This document shows, piece after piece, positions 34,888 through 44,900 of a stretch of 64,000 bases of DNA (its first letter is position 1; every line of letters starts with the position of its first letter). The DNA is taken from contig NZ_AP024630.1 of the NCBI RefSeq assembly GCF_019976975.1, forward strand, positions 1,984,001 to 2,048,000. Reading direction: 5' to 3'. Source of the DNA: Arthrobacter sp. NtRootA1. GTDB taxonomy: Bacteria > Actinomycetota > Actinomycetes > Actinomycetales > Micrococcaceae. The notes under the pieces were generated by a model. That model saw only the letters and a program-made list of their open reading frames with translations, was not told where the DNA came from and searched no databases. Made by a program: the position numbers and the translations under genes.

Positions 34888-35685
34888 ATGATACAGACAG
34901 AGACTATCGGTCAAGGCTACGAGACTATCCTCATTGAACGTCACGGCAGGGTGGGTGTCATTACCCTCAACCGACGGCAGGCGCTGAATGCCTTGAGCGT
35001 GTCGACACTGCGTGAGGTTGTATCGGCCGCAGTGGCAATGGACACGGACCCGCATATCGGGGCCATCGTCCTTACTGGGTCGGCGAAGTCCTTCGCCGCC
35101 GGGGCTGATATCAAGGAGATGGCTGCCCGTACGTTCCCGGAGATGTACCAGGCGGACTGGTTCGCGGGTTGGGACGCCTTCACCCGGGTGCGCACCCCTG
35201 TGGTGGGAGCAGTCGCGGGTTATGCCCTGGGAGGTGGGTGCGAGTTGGCGATGATGTGCGACGTTCTCATTGCCGCCGACACCGCCCGCTTCGGCCAACC
35301 CGAGATCAACCTCGGGGTGATCCCCGGTATGGGCGGGTCACAGCGGCTGACGCGGGCCGTCGGCAAGGCAAAGGCCATGGACATGGTCCTTACCGGCAGG
35401 CAGCTGGACGCAGCGGAGGCCGAACTGGCCGGGCTTGTCTCGCGGGTCGTGCCTGCCGCCGAACTGCTTCAGGAGGCACTGGGTGTAGCGGGGACCATAG
35501 CGAGCAAGTCTAAGCCGATATCGATAGCTGCCAAAGAAGCCGTGAACACCGTCTTCGAAACAACGCTTGCACAAGGAGTTCTGTTCGAGCGCCGGCTTTT
35601 CCATGCACTGTTCGCAACAGAAGACCAGAAGGAAGGCATGGCCGCATTCACCGAGAAGCGGGAGCCCCGGTTCACACACCGATGA
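34888..35685 (+). CDS. Enoyl-CoA hydratase
   Basis: A 265-residue crotonase. Oxyanion-hole segments are [10 protein letters not shown] and [15 protein letters not shown]. The catalytic Glu of [22 protein letters not shown] is present, so true enoyl-CoA hydratase activity is expected. A strong AAGGAGGAGG lies before the ATG. With the dehydrogenase upstream and thiolase/HSD10 divergently, it completes one turn of beta-oxidation. Confidence 0.9.
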   Translation: MIQTETIGQGYETILIERHGRVGVITLNRRQALNALSVSTLREVVSAAVAMDTDPHIGAIVLTGSAKSFAAGADIKEMAARTFPEMYQADWFAGWDAFTRVRTPVVGAVAGYALGGGCELAMMCDVLIAADTARFGQPEINLGVIPGMGGSQRLTRAVGKAKAMDMVLTGRQLDAAEAELAGLVSRVVPAAELLQEALGVAGTIASKSKPISIAAKEAVNTVFETTLAQGVLFERRLFHALFATEDQKEGMAAFTEKREPRFTHR

Positions 35686-36034
35686 CGCCCGCTGGCCGGG
35701 TGCAAGCCTCGACAACCAGGATTCAGTGACGCTGTTTCTGCAGCACTGCGGCGCGTGCTTACTAGGCAGCGCCACCGTCGCTGAAGACTCATCGCTCTGA
35801 CGCCTGGGAGCGAAAGGATCCGGGTGTCCCGCCTACCGTGTAGAGCAAGATCCAGAAGCGTCAGCGCTAGGTAAGGCCGCCATCTTCTGGTGCCTGCTGT
35901 TCCTGTCTAGTTACTTCTGTAGTCGTACCGACCTCAGAGGGGCCACGGCATTTCCGGTCCTCAGCTGGGTAGCCCGCGATGTGGGGCCAGAGTCAGAGCC
36001 AAGCAAGCTGGCTCTGACTCTGGCCCCCTTCCCA
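35686..36034. other. Convergent gap with large terminator
   Basis: No gene was recognised in these 349 bp. The only feature is the 19-bp hairpin at 35983-36027. Confidence 0.7.
35983..36027. terminator. Perfect 19-bp hairpin terminator
   Basis: Arms 35983-36001 and 36009-36027 are perfectly complementary around a 7-base loop. It separates the convergent hydratase and acyl-CoA synthetase genes and probably acts on both strands. Confidence 0.85.
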
Positions 36035-37642
36035 TCAACGTCCCAGAGCGCGCTGCCTACGCAGGACGTACCGCTGCAACTTCCCGGAGGGCGTTTTTGG
36101 CAAATCATCTACGAAGTGGATCTGACGGGGATATGCATGTGCCGCGAACTGCGTCTTGACGAGCTTTTGAAGCTGAACCGTCAGGTCTGCGGTGCCAGTG
36201 GTGCCCTCGGTAAGAACTATATACGCTTCCAGGACTTCACCACGGAGTTCGTCCGGGGCGCCAATGACAGCACATTCTTGTACGGACGGGTGGCTGGCGA
36301 GGATGCTTTCTACATCGAAGGGCCCGATGCGGTAGCCGGCCATGATGATGACATCGTCATCGCGCGATGAGAAGAAGAAGTTTCCGTCTTCGTCTACCTT
36401 ACCGGCGTCTCCGGTGAGGTACCATCGCCCATCGGGGCTAAACCGTTCAGCAGTTTTTTCCGGGGCATCTTTGTAGCCGGCGAACCACATGAGGGGACTC
36501 CCGGCGACCTCGACCGCGACGCGGCCCATTTCGCCGGCTGCGGCTGTTTCATCGCTGCTGTCTTGGAGCACTGCGCAACACCAACCGGGGAGGGGGCGGC
36601 CCATGGAACCTGGCCGAAGGTCGTCCCTTACGGTATCGTGCCAGGCGTTGACAATCATCATGCCGTGTTCAGTTTGGCCGTAGTGGTCCCTGACCGGGAT
36701 ACCGAAGGTCTCCTCAGCCCAGGTGATTACCTCCGGTGTCAGCGGTTCCCCGGCAGAGGATGCCCGACGCAGTCGAATGTTTCTCACCCCGGATTCAGAC
36801 TTCAATCGCATGGTCCGGTATACGGTGGGCGCCGCGGCGAAGTTGGTGACGCCGAAGCGTTCCAGCACGTCAAAGCTCAGTTCAGGGGAGAACCCTGCGT
36901 GCAGCAACAGGCTGCGCCGGCCTGCTGCCAGAGGCCCTAGGATCCCGTAGTAGAGGCCATAGGCCCAACCGGGGTCTGCGGCGTTCCAAAATACGTCATC
37001 TTCACTGACGTCCAGGCCGAGTTCGATGTACTGCCGGAAGGATGCCAAAGCGCGGAGGGGGACTGGTACGCCTTTAGGCGAGCCTGTGGTACCGGACGTA
37101 AAGATCAGCACCAAGGTGCCGTCCCGCCCGATGGCTTCGGCAGGGATGCCCGGCCTTTGAGCAGCGAGGAGCGGGGTGAGGGCGTGATCGGGCGCTGCGG
37201 CATTCTCCCCAACCACGATGACGGCCGCCGACGTGTCTTGAATCTTCTCGCGCTGGTCGGCATCCGTTATGACGGCTTTTGCCTTCGACGATGTCAGGCG
37301 CATCTCAATTGCTGGCCATGCAAATGCCGTAAACAGGGGTACATGGACCGCACCTCGGCGCCAAATGGCCAGGAGCATCACCACCAGATCGGCCGATTTT
37401 CCCATGAGCGTTGCCACGGCATCATGGGGGCCTACACCCAGTTCAGCCAAGGCTGCAGCTCCCCGTTCTGACCGCTCACGCAATTCTCCGTATGTTATGT
37501 CCTCACTGGACAAGTCGGCTTCAATGACGGAGAACGCTACAGCGTCCGGATCATGGCTGTCGCAAAGCAAATCGGCAGCGCAGGCGTCGGGAGCACTGTA
37601 CCGGGCAATGAAGTCCTCGGCGCTCGGGGCTTGAAGGGGCAT
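36035..37642 (-). CDS. Acyl-CoA synthetase, ACSM/medium-chain type
   Basis: A 535-residue AMP-forming ligase. FTSGTTGSPKG is the P-loop, DHYGQTEHGM the A5 motif, YLTGDAGKVDEDGNFFFSSRDDDVIIMAGYRIGPFDVES the hinge, and TPSGKLQRY the catalytic Lys segment. The ATG at 37642 is preceded by AAAGGAG; the 66-residue upstream extension is not family-like. The GYRIGPFDVES form is typical of acetyl/medium-chain acyl-CoA synthetases. It probably activates acids released by the neighbouring esterases. Confidence 0.88.
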   Translation of the reverse strand: MPLQAPSAEDFIARYSAPDACAADLLCDSHDPDAVAFSVIEADLSSEDITYGELRERSERGAAALAELGVGPHDAVATLMGKSADLVVMLLAIWRRGAVHVPLFTAFAWPAIEMRLTSSKAKAVITDADQREKIQDTSAAVIVVGENAAAPDHALTPLLAAQRPGIPAEAIGRDGTLVLIFTSGTTGSPKGVPVPLRALASFRQYIELGLDVSEDDVFWNAADPGWAYGLYYGILGPLAAGRRSLLLHAGFSPELSFDVLERFGVTNFAAAPTVYRTMRLKSESGVRNIRLRRASSAGEPLTPEVITWAEETFGIPVRDHYGQTEHGMMIVNAWHDTVRDDLRPGSMGRPLPGWCCAVLQDSSDETAAAGEMGRVAVEVAGSPLMWFAGYKDAPEKTAERFSPDGRWYLTGDAGKVDEDGNFFFSSRDDDVIIMAGYRIGPFDVESILASHPSVQECAVIGAPDELRGEVLEAYIVLTEGTTGTADLTVQLQKLVKTQFAAHAYPRQIHFVDDLPKTPSGKLQRYVLRRQRALGR

Positions 37643-37893
37643 CGATTCTCCTTTGAATGGTGACGTTTCCAGAATGTATGAAGCGGCCTGCATTCTCCTC
37701 AGGCAGGAGCTCTGGCAGGGGGCACAAACCGCGAGCCGCGAGAGTACTTGGAATGGAACTAGCGTACTGCAGATTGTCTTGTTTTGACAGAAGTGAACGG
37801 ATTCCCTCTTTAGCCCTCGATGTCCAGGACCGACGGACAATGCCAGACCCCGAAGTTTCCCGGTAGGTTCCGAGCTCTAGTGGACTGGCCGGC

Positions 37894-39018
37894 TTACAGG
37901 CATTTGAGGAGGGCCTGCGATAGCAATTCGGCGCGTGGGTCGTTTTGGGGTCCTGCCTGGATGGTCTGGTAGGCAAACCCGAGGCGGTGTTTGGGGCTGG
38001 CGAAGGCCAGCTGGCCGCCGGCTCCGTCGTGGCCGAAGCTGCCGGGTCCGGCCATGTAGCGGCGTTGTGAGTGGAGCATGAAGCCAGTGCCCCAGATGTT
38101 TCCCTCGTCGGTCCCATAGAACGGCTGGCCCTTGGACAGCGGCCGAACCGCTTGGGTGATGGAAGTCTCATGGAGCAGGCGGGTCCCGTCAATGTCGCTC
38201 ACTGTGGCGGCATAGAGGCGTGCCAGGTCTCGGGCAGAGGCGACGAGGTTTGCCCCGGGACTCTCACTTCCCAGAAAGGACTCGCTGTTGGCACCCCTGA
38301 AAAAATCTTTATCGTAGGCGCCGGACATGGTCAGTGCTCTTTCGGCGACGACTTGCATTTCGGGCGGGTAGGGCGCGGCTTCTTCGACGCGAGGAGGAAG
38401 AATTGGGGCGAAATCCGGGCTATCACCGTCACCGCCGAAGGTCATGGTCAGGCCCAGGGGTTTGGATATGTGGGTTGCGAGCCACTCCGAGGGTTTCTTG
38501 CCCGTCGTGCGACGCAGAACCTCGCCTGCCAGGAAGCCCATGGTGAGGGGGTGGTAGGCGAACGTTTCATTGGGAGCCCATTGAGGGGCTTGTGCGGCAA
38601 GCGCATCGGCCGTGGGTGTCCAGTCGCGGATATCCCCTGAAGTCAGGGTAGTTGCTGGATAAACGAGGCCGACTCGGTGGGCGAGGAGCTGACGGACTGT
38701 GACCCGGTCCTTGCCATGAGCTGCGAACTCGGGCCAGTACTGGGCGACTGGCAGGTCAAGGTCAAGAGACCCCTGCTGCGAGGCCATGATGAGGCAGATG
38801 GCGGTGATGCCCTTGCTGACCGAGAACACGACACTGCGCGTATCCCTTGTCCAGGGCGTGTTTGGGCGGGCGTCTCCAGCGAAGATGTCGACGACGGTGT
38901 TCCCATCGATGATCGCGGCACATGCAGCGCCAACGTCGCCGTGGTTGTCGAAGTTCTCCTTGAAAGCATCCGCAACAGGACCAAACCCCGAAGCAACATC
39001 CCCGCTGACGTTGAGCAT
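37894..39018 (-). CDS. Serine hydrolase, class C beta-lactamase/EstB-like
   Basis: A 374-residue cytoplasmic serine hydrolase. The nucleophile motif SVSK is at 66-69, Tyr lies in ETFAYHPLT, and HDGAGGQ is near the C terminus. It is clearly paralogous to the enzyme at 11947. GGGAGG precedes the ATG. The gene is divergent from a LacI regulator, with the palindrome GCTAAAAGCATTTAGC 39 bp upstream of its start. Esterase activity on an acylated compound is inferred; antibiotic hydrolysis is unlikely. Confidence 0.86.
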   Translation of the reverse strand: MLNVSGDVASGFGPVADAFKENFDNHGDVGAACAAIIDGNTVVDIFAGDARPNTPWTRDTRSVVFSVSKGITAICLIMASQQGSLDLDLPVAQYWPEFAAHGKDRVTVRQLLAHRVGLVYPATTLTSGDIRDWTPTADALAAQAPQWAPNETFAYHPLTMGFLAGEVLRRTTGKKPSEWLATHISKPLGLTMTFGGDGDSPDFAPILPPRVEEAAPYPPEMQVVAERALTMSGAYDKDFFRGANSESFLGSESPGANLVASARDLARLYAATVSDIDGTRLLHETSITQAVRPLSKGQPFYGTDEGNIWGTGFMLHSQRRYMAGPGSFGHDGAGGQLAFASPKHRLGFAYQTIQAGPQNDPRAELLSQALLKCL

Positions 39019-39056
39019 TTAGGTGCCTCCCACGACAAGTGCGCTTCCACTTGGAA

Positions 39057-39072
39057 GCTAAAAGCATTTAGC
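39057..39072. promoter_or_regulatory. LacI operator, perfect palindrome
   Basis: GCTAAA-AGCA-TTTAGC is a perfect 16-bp palindrome between the divergent serine hydrolase and LacI genes. Close matches occur at 40226 and 53649. A second inverted repeat, GCTTCC-N4-GGAAGC, lies immediately upstream. Confidence 0.7.
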
Positions 39073-39128
39073 GAATACTAGTCTCATGTCCCAACTAAGG
39101 TCTGTCAAGGCATTCGTCGAGGTACCGC

Positions 39129-40169
39129 ATGACCCGACGCAATGAACCAAAGAGTCCCCGCGTCACACTGGCTGATGTCGCCGAGCGGGCACGCGTTTCC
39201 CCCACGGCAGCCTCGTTGATCCTGAACGGCCGGGAAAACACCCGGCTCAGCGACGATGCCCGGCGGCGTGTGTTCGCAGCTGCTGAAGCGCTGAACTATC
39301 GGCCCAACCTCATGGCGCGGGGCTTGCGAACGGAGAAGTCTGCCACCATCGGATTCGTTTCCGATCTTATTGCAACAACGCGTTACGCCGGTCCGATGAT
39401 CCGCGGAGCACTCCGGGCTGCCCGGGAGCGGAACTACACCCTGTTCGTCACCGAGACTGAAGGTGACCTCCAGGAACAGGACCGCGCAATAGAAGTACTG
39501 CTGGACCGCCAGGTCGATGCGCTGATTCTCGCCACGGTCACAGGGAGCATCATTATGCCCGAATACCGGGTGCCTGTGCCTTTGGTTGTCCTCAATGGTA
39601 GCGCCGGCCCGGGGGAGTACCTCTCGGTCCTGCCCGACGAGGAAGGAGGTGGACGCCAAGCGGCCGAGCACCTCACCGGTCTTGGTCACCGCCGGGTGCA
39701 CATCCTCGGGACCTCAGATCCGCAGTACTGGACGGTCCCGGTGCGGCGGCGCATCCAAAGTCTTCTCTCGGCATTTTCGAACGCAGGCGTGGAAGTCGTC
39801 CAGGTGCCACTTGAAAGACCGGTGTGGGATTTTGAGGCCGGCCTGGATACAGCAACCAGGGCGGTGACCCTGCACCCACCCGTCAGTGCTGTCGTCGCAC
39901 TCAACGACACCCTCGCGGCCGGCGCCTACGAAGGCATCCGGCAGGCGGGTCTGAGGATTCCCGATGATGTATCCATCGTCTCCTTTGACGATGATGACAT
40001 CGTCTCGTTCCTGCGGCCGCAGCTGACTACGGTCGCCTTGCCCTTCGAGAACATGGGCCGCCGGGCCGTCGAGATGGCCCTCGATGGCGATTCCTTCCCA
40101 GTGGGGGAGCACCTCGAGCATATGATTCTTCGCCCTGGAGGCTCCTCCCGGAGCGCCTTCGACCATTGA
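39129..40169 (+). CDS. LacI-family regulator
   Basis: A 346-residue LacI protein. The HTH is VTLADVAERARVSPTAASLI, with hinge LNYRPNLMARGLRTEKS and a full effector domain ending in DDVSIVSFDDDD and RPQLTTVALPFENMG. GAGG precedes the ATG. It sits between the serine hydrolase and the ABC operon, both of which have GCTAAA-type operators, so it probably represses both. It resembles the LacI at 48733, which closes the cluster. Confidence 0.88.
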   Translation: MTRRNEPKSPRVTLADVAERARVSPTAASLILNGRENTRLSDDARRRVFAAAEALNYRPNLMARGLRTEKSATIGFVSDLIATTRYAGPMIRGALRAARERNYTLFVTETEGDLQEQDRAIEVLLDRQVDALILATVTGSIIMPEYRVPVPLVVLNGSAGPGEYLSVLPDEEGGGRQAAEHLTGLGHRRVHILGTSDPQYWTVPVRRRIQSLLSAFSNAGVEVVQVPLERPVWDFEAGLDTATRAVTLHPPVSAVVALNDTLAAGAYEGIRQAGLRIPDDVSIVSFDDDDIVSFLRPQLTTVALPFENMGRRAVEMALDGDSFPVGEHLEHMILRPGGSSRSAFDH

Positions 40170-40192
40170 TTCCAACTTATTCCATGTGGGGC

Positions 40193-40241
40193 TTGACAGT
40201 GATGTGGAGCACGTGTAATCGTATTGCTAAATCCATTTACC
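40193..40241 (+). promoter_or_regulatory. ABC-operon promoter with LacI operator
   Basis: TTGACA (40193-40198), 17 bp and TAATCG (40216-40221) form a sigma-70-type promoter. GCTAAATCCATTTACC (40226-40241) lies across the predicted start site, an arrangement expected for repression. Confidence 0.65.
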
Positions 40242-40281
40242 CGGCAACATCGCCGGGTATGAGATCCAACGGAGGATAGAA

Positions 40282-42006
40282 ATGGACAATGTGCGAGCGA
40301 GCAGTGCCGAGGGCATTGATTCCCCACAAGCCTGCCAACGCCAGGGGGCGTCAGCAGAGGACGCGATCACAAGAAAGACTCTGCGCAGTCGCATCAAAAC
40401 CTTCTTCGCTGCGGGAACTCAGGGGAGCGGCGGCAAGTCTTCAGCGTCACCAGTCCGCGGTGGTGTGCTGCTGGCGGGCTTCCTGGTTGTCGGCGTTGCG
40501 ATGTCCGGCTGCTCCGGCACCGGAGGCGGGACGGGCGCGACAGCTGAGCCATACACCAAAGACACCGTCACCTTCGCGACCTCGGTAGTTCCGCCGTCGC
40601 TTAATCCAGCGGTGGGAGATCCGGCCTACGCGGCGGTGTACCAGTGGGCCTACGATCCTCTGGTCGTCATGAATGGTGACGGCACGTTTTCACCTGGACT
40701 TGCTGAAAAGTTTGGCTACGTAGGGGAGGGCAACCAGACCTACGAAATCGCCCTTCGAAAGGGCCTCACGTTCAGCGATGGCAGCACCTTGGATGCCGAA
40801 GCTTTGAAGAAGAACCTGGACTACAGTCGTGCCCAGACTCTCGGCACCCCCTCCACCCTGTTGGCTTCGGTGGAAAAAGTTGAGGTCACCGACCCGTTAA
40901 CTGTCCGGCTTACCCTGTCCCGCCCTGATCCCGGACTGAGCTTCTACTTCGCCCAGGCCTTTGGCGCGGGCTACCCGATCAGCCCTGCGTCTTTGGACAA
41001 ACCTGCGACGCTTGACGCCGCAACAGCCGGCGCGGGACCCTACATGCTGGACTCCGCCCAGACAGTCGCCGGGGACCACTACACCTTCGTGAAAAACCCC
41101 AAATACTGGAACCCCGAGCGACAGCACTTCAACTCCGTGACTGTCCGGGTTATCGCCAACCCGTCCTCCACCATCCAGGCCATGCAGGCGGGCCAGGTGC
41201 AGGCCGCCCTGGGGGATGCCACGACGCTGCCGGCAGCCCGGGCTGCAGGTCTGGAGGTCATCGCACCACCGCAGGCACTGTCCGGAATCAACCTCGCTGA
41301 CCGTGAAGGCAAAGTTTCGAAACCCCTCGGTAACCTCAAGGTCCGGCAGGCCTTGAACATGGCCGTGGACCGCAAGACGATCGCGAAAGCACTCTACGGC
41401 TCCGAGGACCTCGCACTGTCCCAGTACGCCTTGAAGGGACAGGCCCCCTTCAGCGAAGAGCTCACCGAGAAGTACCCGTACGACCCCGAAAAGGCCAAGG
41501 CCTTGCTCGCCGAAGCAGGATACCCGGACGGCTTCACACTCCCTGTTCTTACCACTTCGCTAGCAGGCCTCGACAAACTCACCCAGGCCGTCGGCGGCCA
41601 GCTCGAGAAGGTGGGCGTCAAACTCGAACTCACCACCCAGGCCTCCGCCCCCGACTACTTCACGGCCATGGTGTCAGGGAAATACCCGGCAGCGGTGATC
41701 GGTTACGGGCTGGCGGACATGAACTCCCTCTACGCAGGATTCGTGAACCCGGCCGGTCCATTCAACTGGTTCAAGACCTCCGACCCGAAGCTTGATGAGC
41801 TCTACAACAAGTACCGGGCTGCTGATGAAAAATCCGGAGTTGAGCTGCAGAAGCAGATCAACGAACGTCTGATGGACCAAGCGTGGACCATCCCGGTCGT
41901 CGGCGCTCCACTGAGCTACTACCTCGCTCCCGGCCTGACCGGCTTCGACGCCACATCAGCAAATGCCGCCGTCCCGCTCTTCACCGATCTGCGACCGGCC
42001 AAGTAA
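40282..42006 (+). CDS. ABC transporter substrate-binding lipoprotein (SBP_bac_5)
   Basis: A 574-residue family 5 extracellular binding protein. A hydrophobic signal GVLLAGFLVVGVAMSGC ends in a lipobox with Cys77. The mature part shows the family signature (TFSPGLAEKFGYVGEGNQTYEIALRKGLTFSDGS; GAGPYMLD; NPKYWNPERQHF). A 60-residue hydrophilic stretch precedes the signal, which is unusual, yet GGAGG sits directly before the ATG at 40282. It binds peptides or oligosaccharides outside the membrane. It starts the operon. Confidence 0.88.
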   Translation: MDNVRASSAEGIDSPQACQRQGASAEDAITRKTLRSRIKTFFAAGTQGSGGKSSASPVRGGVLLAGFLVVGVAMSGCSGTGGGTGATAEPYTKDTVTFATSVVPPSLNPAVGDPAYAAVYQWAYDPLVVMNGDGTFSPGLAEKFGYVGEGNQTYEIALRKGLTFSDGSTLDAEALKKNLDYSRAQTLGTPSTLLASVEKVEVTDPLTVRLTLSRPDPGLSFYFAQAFGAGYPISPASLDKPATLDAATAGAGPYMLDSAQTVAGDHYTFVKNPKYWNPERQHFNSVTVRVIANPSSTIQAMQAGQVQAALGDATTLPAARAAGLEVIAPPQALSGINLADREGKVSKPLGNLKVRQALNMAVDRKTIAKALYGSEDLALSQYALKGQAPFSEELTEKYPYDPEKAKALLAEAGYPDGFTLPVLTTSLAGLDKLTQAVGGQLEKVGVKLELTTQASAPDYFTAMVSGKYPAAVIGYGLADMNSLYAGFVNPAGPFNWFKTSDPKLDELYNKYRAADEKSGVELQKQINERLMDQAWTIPVVGAPLSYYLAPGLTGFDATSANAAVPLFTDLRPAK

Positions 42007-42021
42007 GAAAGAAACAAAACC

Positions 42022-42960
42022 GTGCTTAGGTTGATCCTGCGCCGCCTGGCGCTGTCGATTCCACTGGCGCTCATCGCGTCCATGATCTCGTTCGTCCTTG
42101 TCCCGTTCCTTCCCGGCGACGCGGCCAGGGCCCTGCTCGGACCCAACGCCACTGCCGCTCAGCTCGCGGCCGCGCGGGAGGAACTTGGCCTGAACCTGCC
42201 CCTGTGGCAGCAGTACTGGAACTGGTTGACCGGTGCGCTGCACGGGGACCTGGGAACATCATTGATCAGCCGACAGCCGGTCACGGAGCTCCTCAACGCA
42301 CGGCTGGAACCCTCCCTGTCCCTGATCATCGGGGCCACACTCGTGGCCTCGATCATCGGGATAGCCATGGGCGTCAGGGCGGCACGCCGCGGGGTCCTCG
42401 GCCGAGTAGTTGACTCCTCCTCAATCCTCGCCCTGGCCATCCCCGACTTTTGGTTGGGCTTGGTCCTGGTCGTCATCTTCGCCGTGCAGCTCAAACTCCT
42501 TCCGCCTACCGGCTACGTCCCGATCGCCGAGGATCCCGGCATGTGGGCTACATCCCTTATCCTGCCGATCATCACCCTGTCCCTGCCGGCGCTATCACGC
42601 ATCGCCAAGCAGACGCGGGACTCGATGGCAACGGCACTTGACGGGACCTATGTGCGTACCCTGCGGGCGGCTGCCGTGAAAGAGAACTCGATCATCTATA
42701 GGCACGCCCTGCGCAACGCGGCCGTGCCGATCCTGACCGTGATCGGGCTCGTCTTCGTCGGAGCCCTGGGCGGCACCGTCGCCATTGAATCCATCTTCGC
42801 CATCCCGGGACTCGGAAGCACCGCAGTTCAGGCCACGGCGTCCCGCGACCTGCCCCTCATTCAAGGGGTCGTGGTCTACTTCACGCTCATCACGATCGTC
42901 GTCAACCTGATTGTCGACCTCGCGTACGGCTACTTCAACCCACGTGTGAGAGTTAAATGA
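42022..42960 (+). CDS. ABC transporter permease (DppB type)
   Basis: A 312-residue permease with six helices. Family features are the N-terminal LRLILRRLALSIPLALIASMISF, the GPNATAAQLAAAREELGL loop and the EAA-like segment RTLRAAAVKENSIIYRHALRNAAVP. It starts with GTG-independent ATG-type reading from 42022 (Met-Leu-Arg), 15 bp after the binding-protein stop. It ends in an ATGA overlap with the next gene, indicating coupled translation. Confidence 0.88.
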   Translation: MLRLILRRLALSIPLALIASMISFVLVPFLPGDAARALLGPNATAAQLAAAREELGLNLPLWQQYWNWLTGALHGDLGTSLISRQPVTELLNARLEPSLSLIIGATLVASIIGIAMGVRAARRGVLGRVVDSSSILALAIPDFWLGLVLVVIFAVQLKLLPPTGYVPIAEDPGMWATSLILPIITLSLPALSRIAKQTRDSMATALDGTYVRTLRAAAVKENSIIYRHALRNAAVPILTVIGLVFVGALGGTVAIESIFAIPGLGSTAVQATASRDLPLIQGVVVYFTLITIVVNLIVDLAYGYFNPRVRVK

Positions 42961-44900
42961 CAGTGACATCTTCCCAGCGCTCCAGCGCAGCCTTACCTAA
43001 CGCGGTACCCCGGCGGCAAGGCTGGCTCGGTCAGGCATGGAAAAGGCAGCCTCTCGGGGTCATCGCCAGCATCTTCATCCTCCTGATCTTCGTACTCGGT
43101 GTCCTCGCACCCGTGATCGCTCCGTTCAAGGCCGGACAGCAGGATTTGTTGGTCACTCTCAACGGGCCCAGCAGCGCCCACTGGCTCGGAACGGACGCGC
43201 TGGGCCGCGATATATTGAGCCGGCTTCTTTATGCCGCTGTTCCGTCCCTGACTTATGCCCTGATCGCTTTGGCGGTATTCCTCCTCATCGGCGTCCCGCT
43301 GGGCATCGTCGCCGGCTACCGGGGCGGACGCATTGACAGCGTCATCAGTCGCGTCGCTGAAATCGCTATGTCCATCCCGGCGGTCATCATCCTTCTGGTG
43401 GTCCTGGCAGTTTTTTCATCGAGCCCCATCGCGGCCATGATCACCCTCGGTGTGCTTGGTTCACCCGGACTGATCCGCGTCGTCCGGGGCGTCACCCTCG
43501 TAGTCAGGGAAGAAGCGTACGTCACCGCCGCAACGGTCGCCGGTGTCAAACCCGTAAACATCATGGCAACACACTTGGTCCGCCGGGCGCTGGGCCCGAT
43601 CCTCGTTCAGGCTTCGGTATTCGTCGGATCCGCCCTGGTGATTCAGGCCGCGCTTGCCTTCCTCGGGCTCCTCAGCGACGGAGACCGGCCGACCTGGGGT
43701 GGGATGATCGGTGAAGCATCCCAGGTCATATCGCTTACCTCATGGCCATTGGTGCCAGCAGGACTGATCATCATCCTCACGGTGATGGCCTTCGGACTTG
43801 TCGGTGACGCCATCCGTGACGCCACATCCGATGAAGCATCGCCGGCAGGCCGCCGGTGGCGCCGCCGCAGAGCCAAGACCGTGACCCCGGCTGCCAATCA
43901 GTTCGACCTCGACACGAAGAACCACCTTCTTCAGGTGCGCAACCTGCGGGTGAGCGTCGATGACGGTGTGACACTGGTCGATGACGCGACCTTCTCCGTG
44001 GCTCAGGGAGAGATCGTCGCTGTCGTGGGGGAATCCGGATGCGGGAAATCCGTCACGGCCCTCGGTACCCTCGGGCTGCTGCCGCCTGGACTGCACGTTG
44101 ACGGGGGCAGCGTTATCTTTGACGGCGTTGACCTCCTCTCCAGGGGAGCGGAGGCATACGCAGCCGTACGCGGTGGAGGAATCGGTTACGTCGCCCAGGA
44201 CGCACTCGGGAGTCTCGATCCGACCCACACCGTCGAAGGCCACCTGCGCGAAGTCATCCTCCGCCACGAGAAACTCTCGCCCGCAAAGCTCAAGCAACGC
44301 ACCCACGAGTTGCTACAGCAGGTACAGATCGCGGACCCGGCACGTGTGCTGAAGCTCTACCCGCACGAAATCTCCGGTGGAATGGCCCAACGCATCAACA
44401 TAGCCCTCGCGCTGGCCGGCCGCCCCCGGCTGATCATCGCCGACGAACCCACCACAGCCCTTGATGTCACGGTGCAATCAGAAATCCTGCACCTCCTGCG
44501 TGAACTCCAGCAATCCACCAAGCTCAGCGTGCTCATTATCACCCACAACTGGGGTGTCGTCGCTGACATGGCAGACCGGGCGGTCGTCATGTATGCCGGT
44601 GAGGTCGTCGAAATGGGCGATGTCTACACGGTGTTCCAGGCTCCCCGCTTTCCCTACACCGCAGCGCTCCTGGCCGCTGATCCCAGCGTCTCGCCGCTCG
44701 GGAAACGTCTGGAAACAATCCCGGGCCGCGTGCCCGCACCCGGTAGCCGCCCGACAGGTTGCCGATTCGCCGGCCGGTGCCCGTTCGCCACCGAAGCCTG
44801 CCTCGACGGGCCCCTGCCACTGCGTGTCGTCCCACCGGGATCTGTCACCCGTTGCATCCGTGCTGAAGAACTTGCCAGCGAAGGAGTGTTGGACCGATGA
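42957..44900 (+). CDS. ABC transporter permease-ATPase fusion (DppC-DppD)
   Basis: A 647-residue fusion. Residues 1-290 form a DppC-type permease with six helices and EAA loop VTAATVAGVKPVNIMATHLVRRALGP. An Arg-rich linker follows (about 291-310). Residues 320-647 are a DppD-type ATPase: Walker A GESGCGKS, signature ISGGMAQR, Walker B LIIADEP and the C-terminal oligopeptide-ABC Cys-rich tail CRFAGRCPFATEAC. It overlaps both neighbours by ATGA. Fusing the permease to one ATPase fixes subunit stoichiometry. Confidence 0.88.
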   Translation: MTVTSSQRSSAALPNAVPRRQGWLGQAWKRQPLGVIASIFILLIFVLGVLAPVIAPFKAGQQDLLVTLNGPSSAHWLGTDALGRDILSRLLYAAVPSLTYALIALAVFLLIGVPLGIVAGYRGGRIDSVISRVAEIAMSIPAVIILLVVLAVFSSSPIAAMITLGVLGSPGLIRVVRGVTLVVREEAYVTAATVAGVKPVNIMATHLVRRALGPILVQASVFVGSALVIQAALAFLGLLSDGDRPTWGGMIGEASQVISLTSWPLVPAGLIIILTVMAFGLVGDAIRDATSDEASPAGRRWRRRRAKTVTPAANQFDLDTKNHLLQVRNLRVSVDDGVTLVDDATFSVAQGEIVAVVGESGCGKSVTALGTLGLLPPGLHVDGGSVIFDGVDLLSRGAEAYAAVRGGGIGYVAQDALGSLDPTHTVEGHLREVILRHEKLSPAKLKQRTHELLQQVQIADPARVLKLYPHEISGGMAQRINIALALAGRPRLIIADEPTTALDVTVQSEILHLLRELQQSTKLSVLIITHNWGVVADMADRAVVMYAGEVVEMGDVYTVFQAPRFPYTAALLAADPSVSPLGKRLETIPGRVPAPGSRPTGCRFAGRCPFATEACLDGPLPLRVVPPGSVTRCIRAEELASEGVLDR

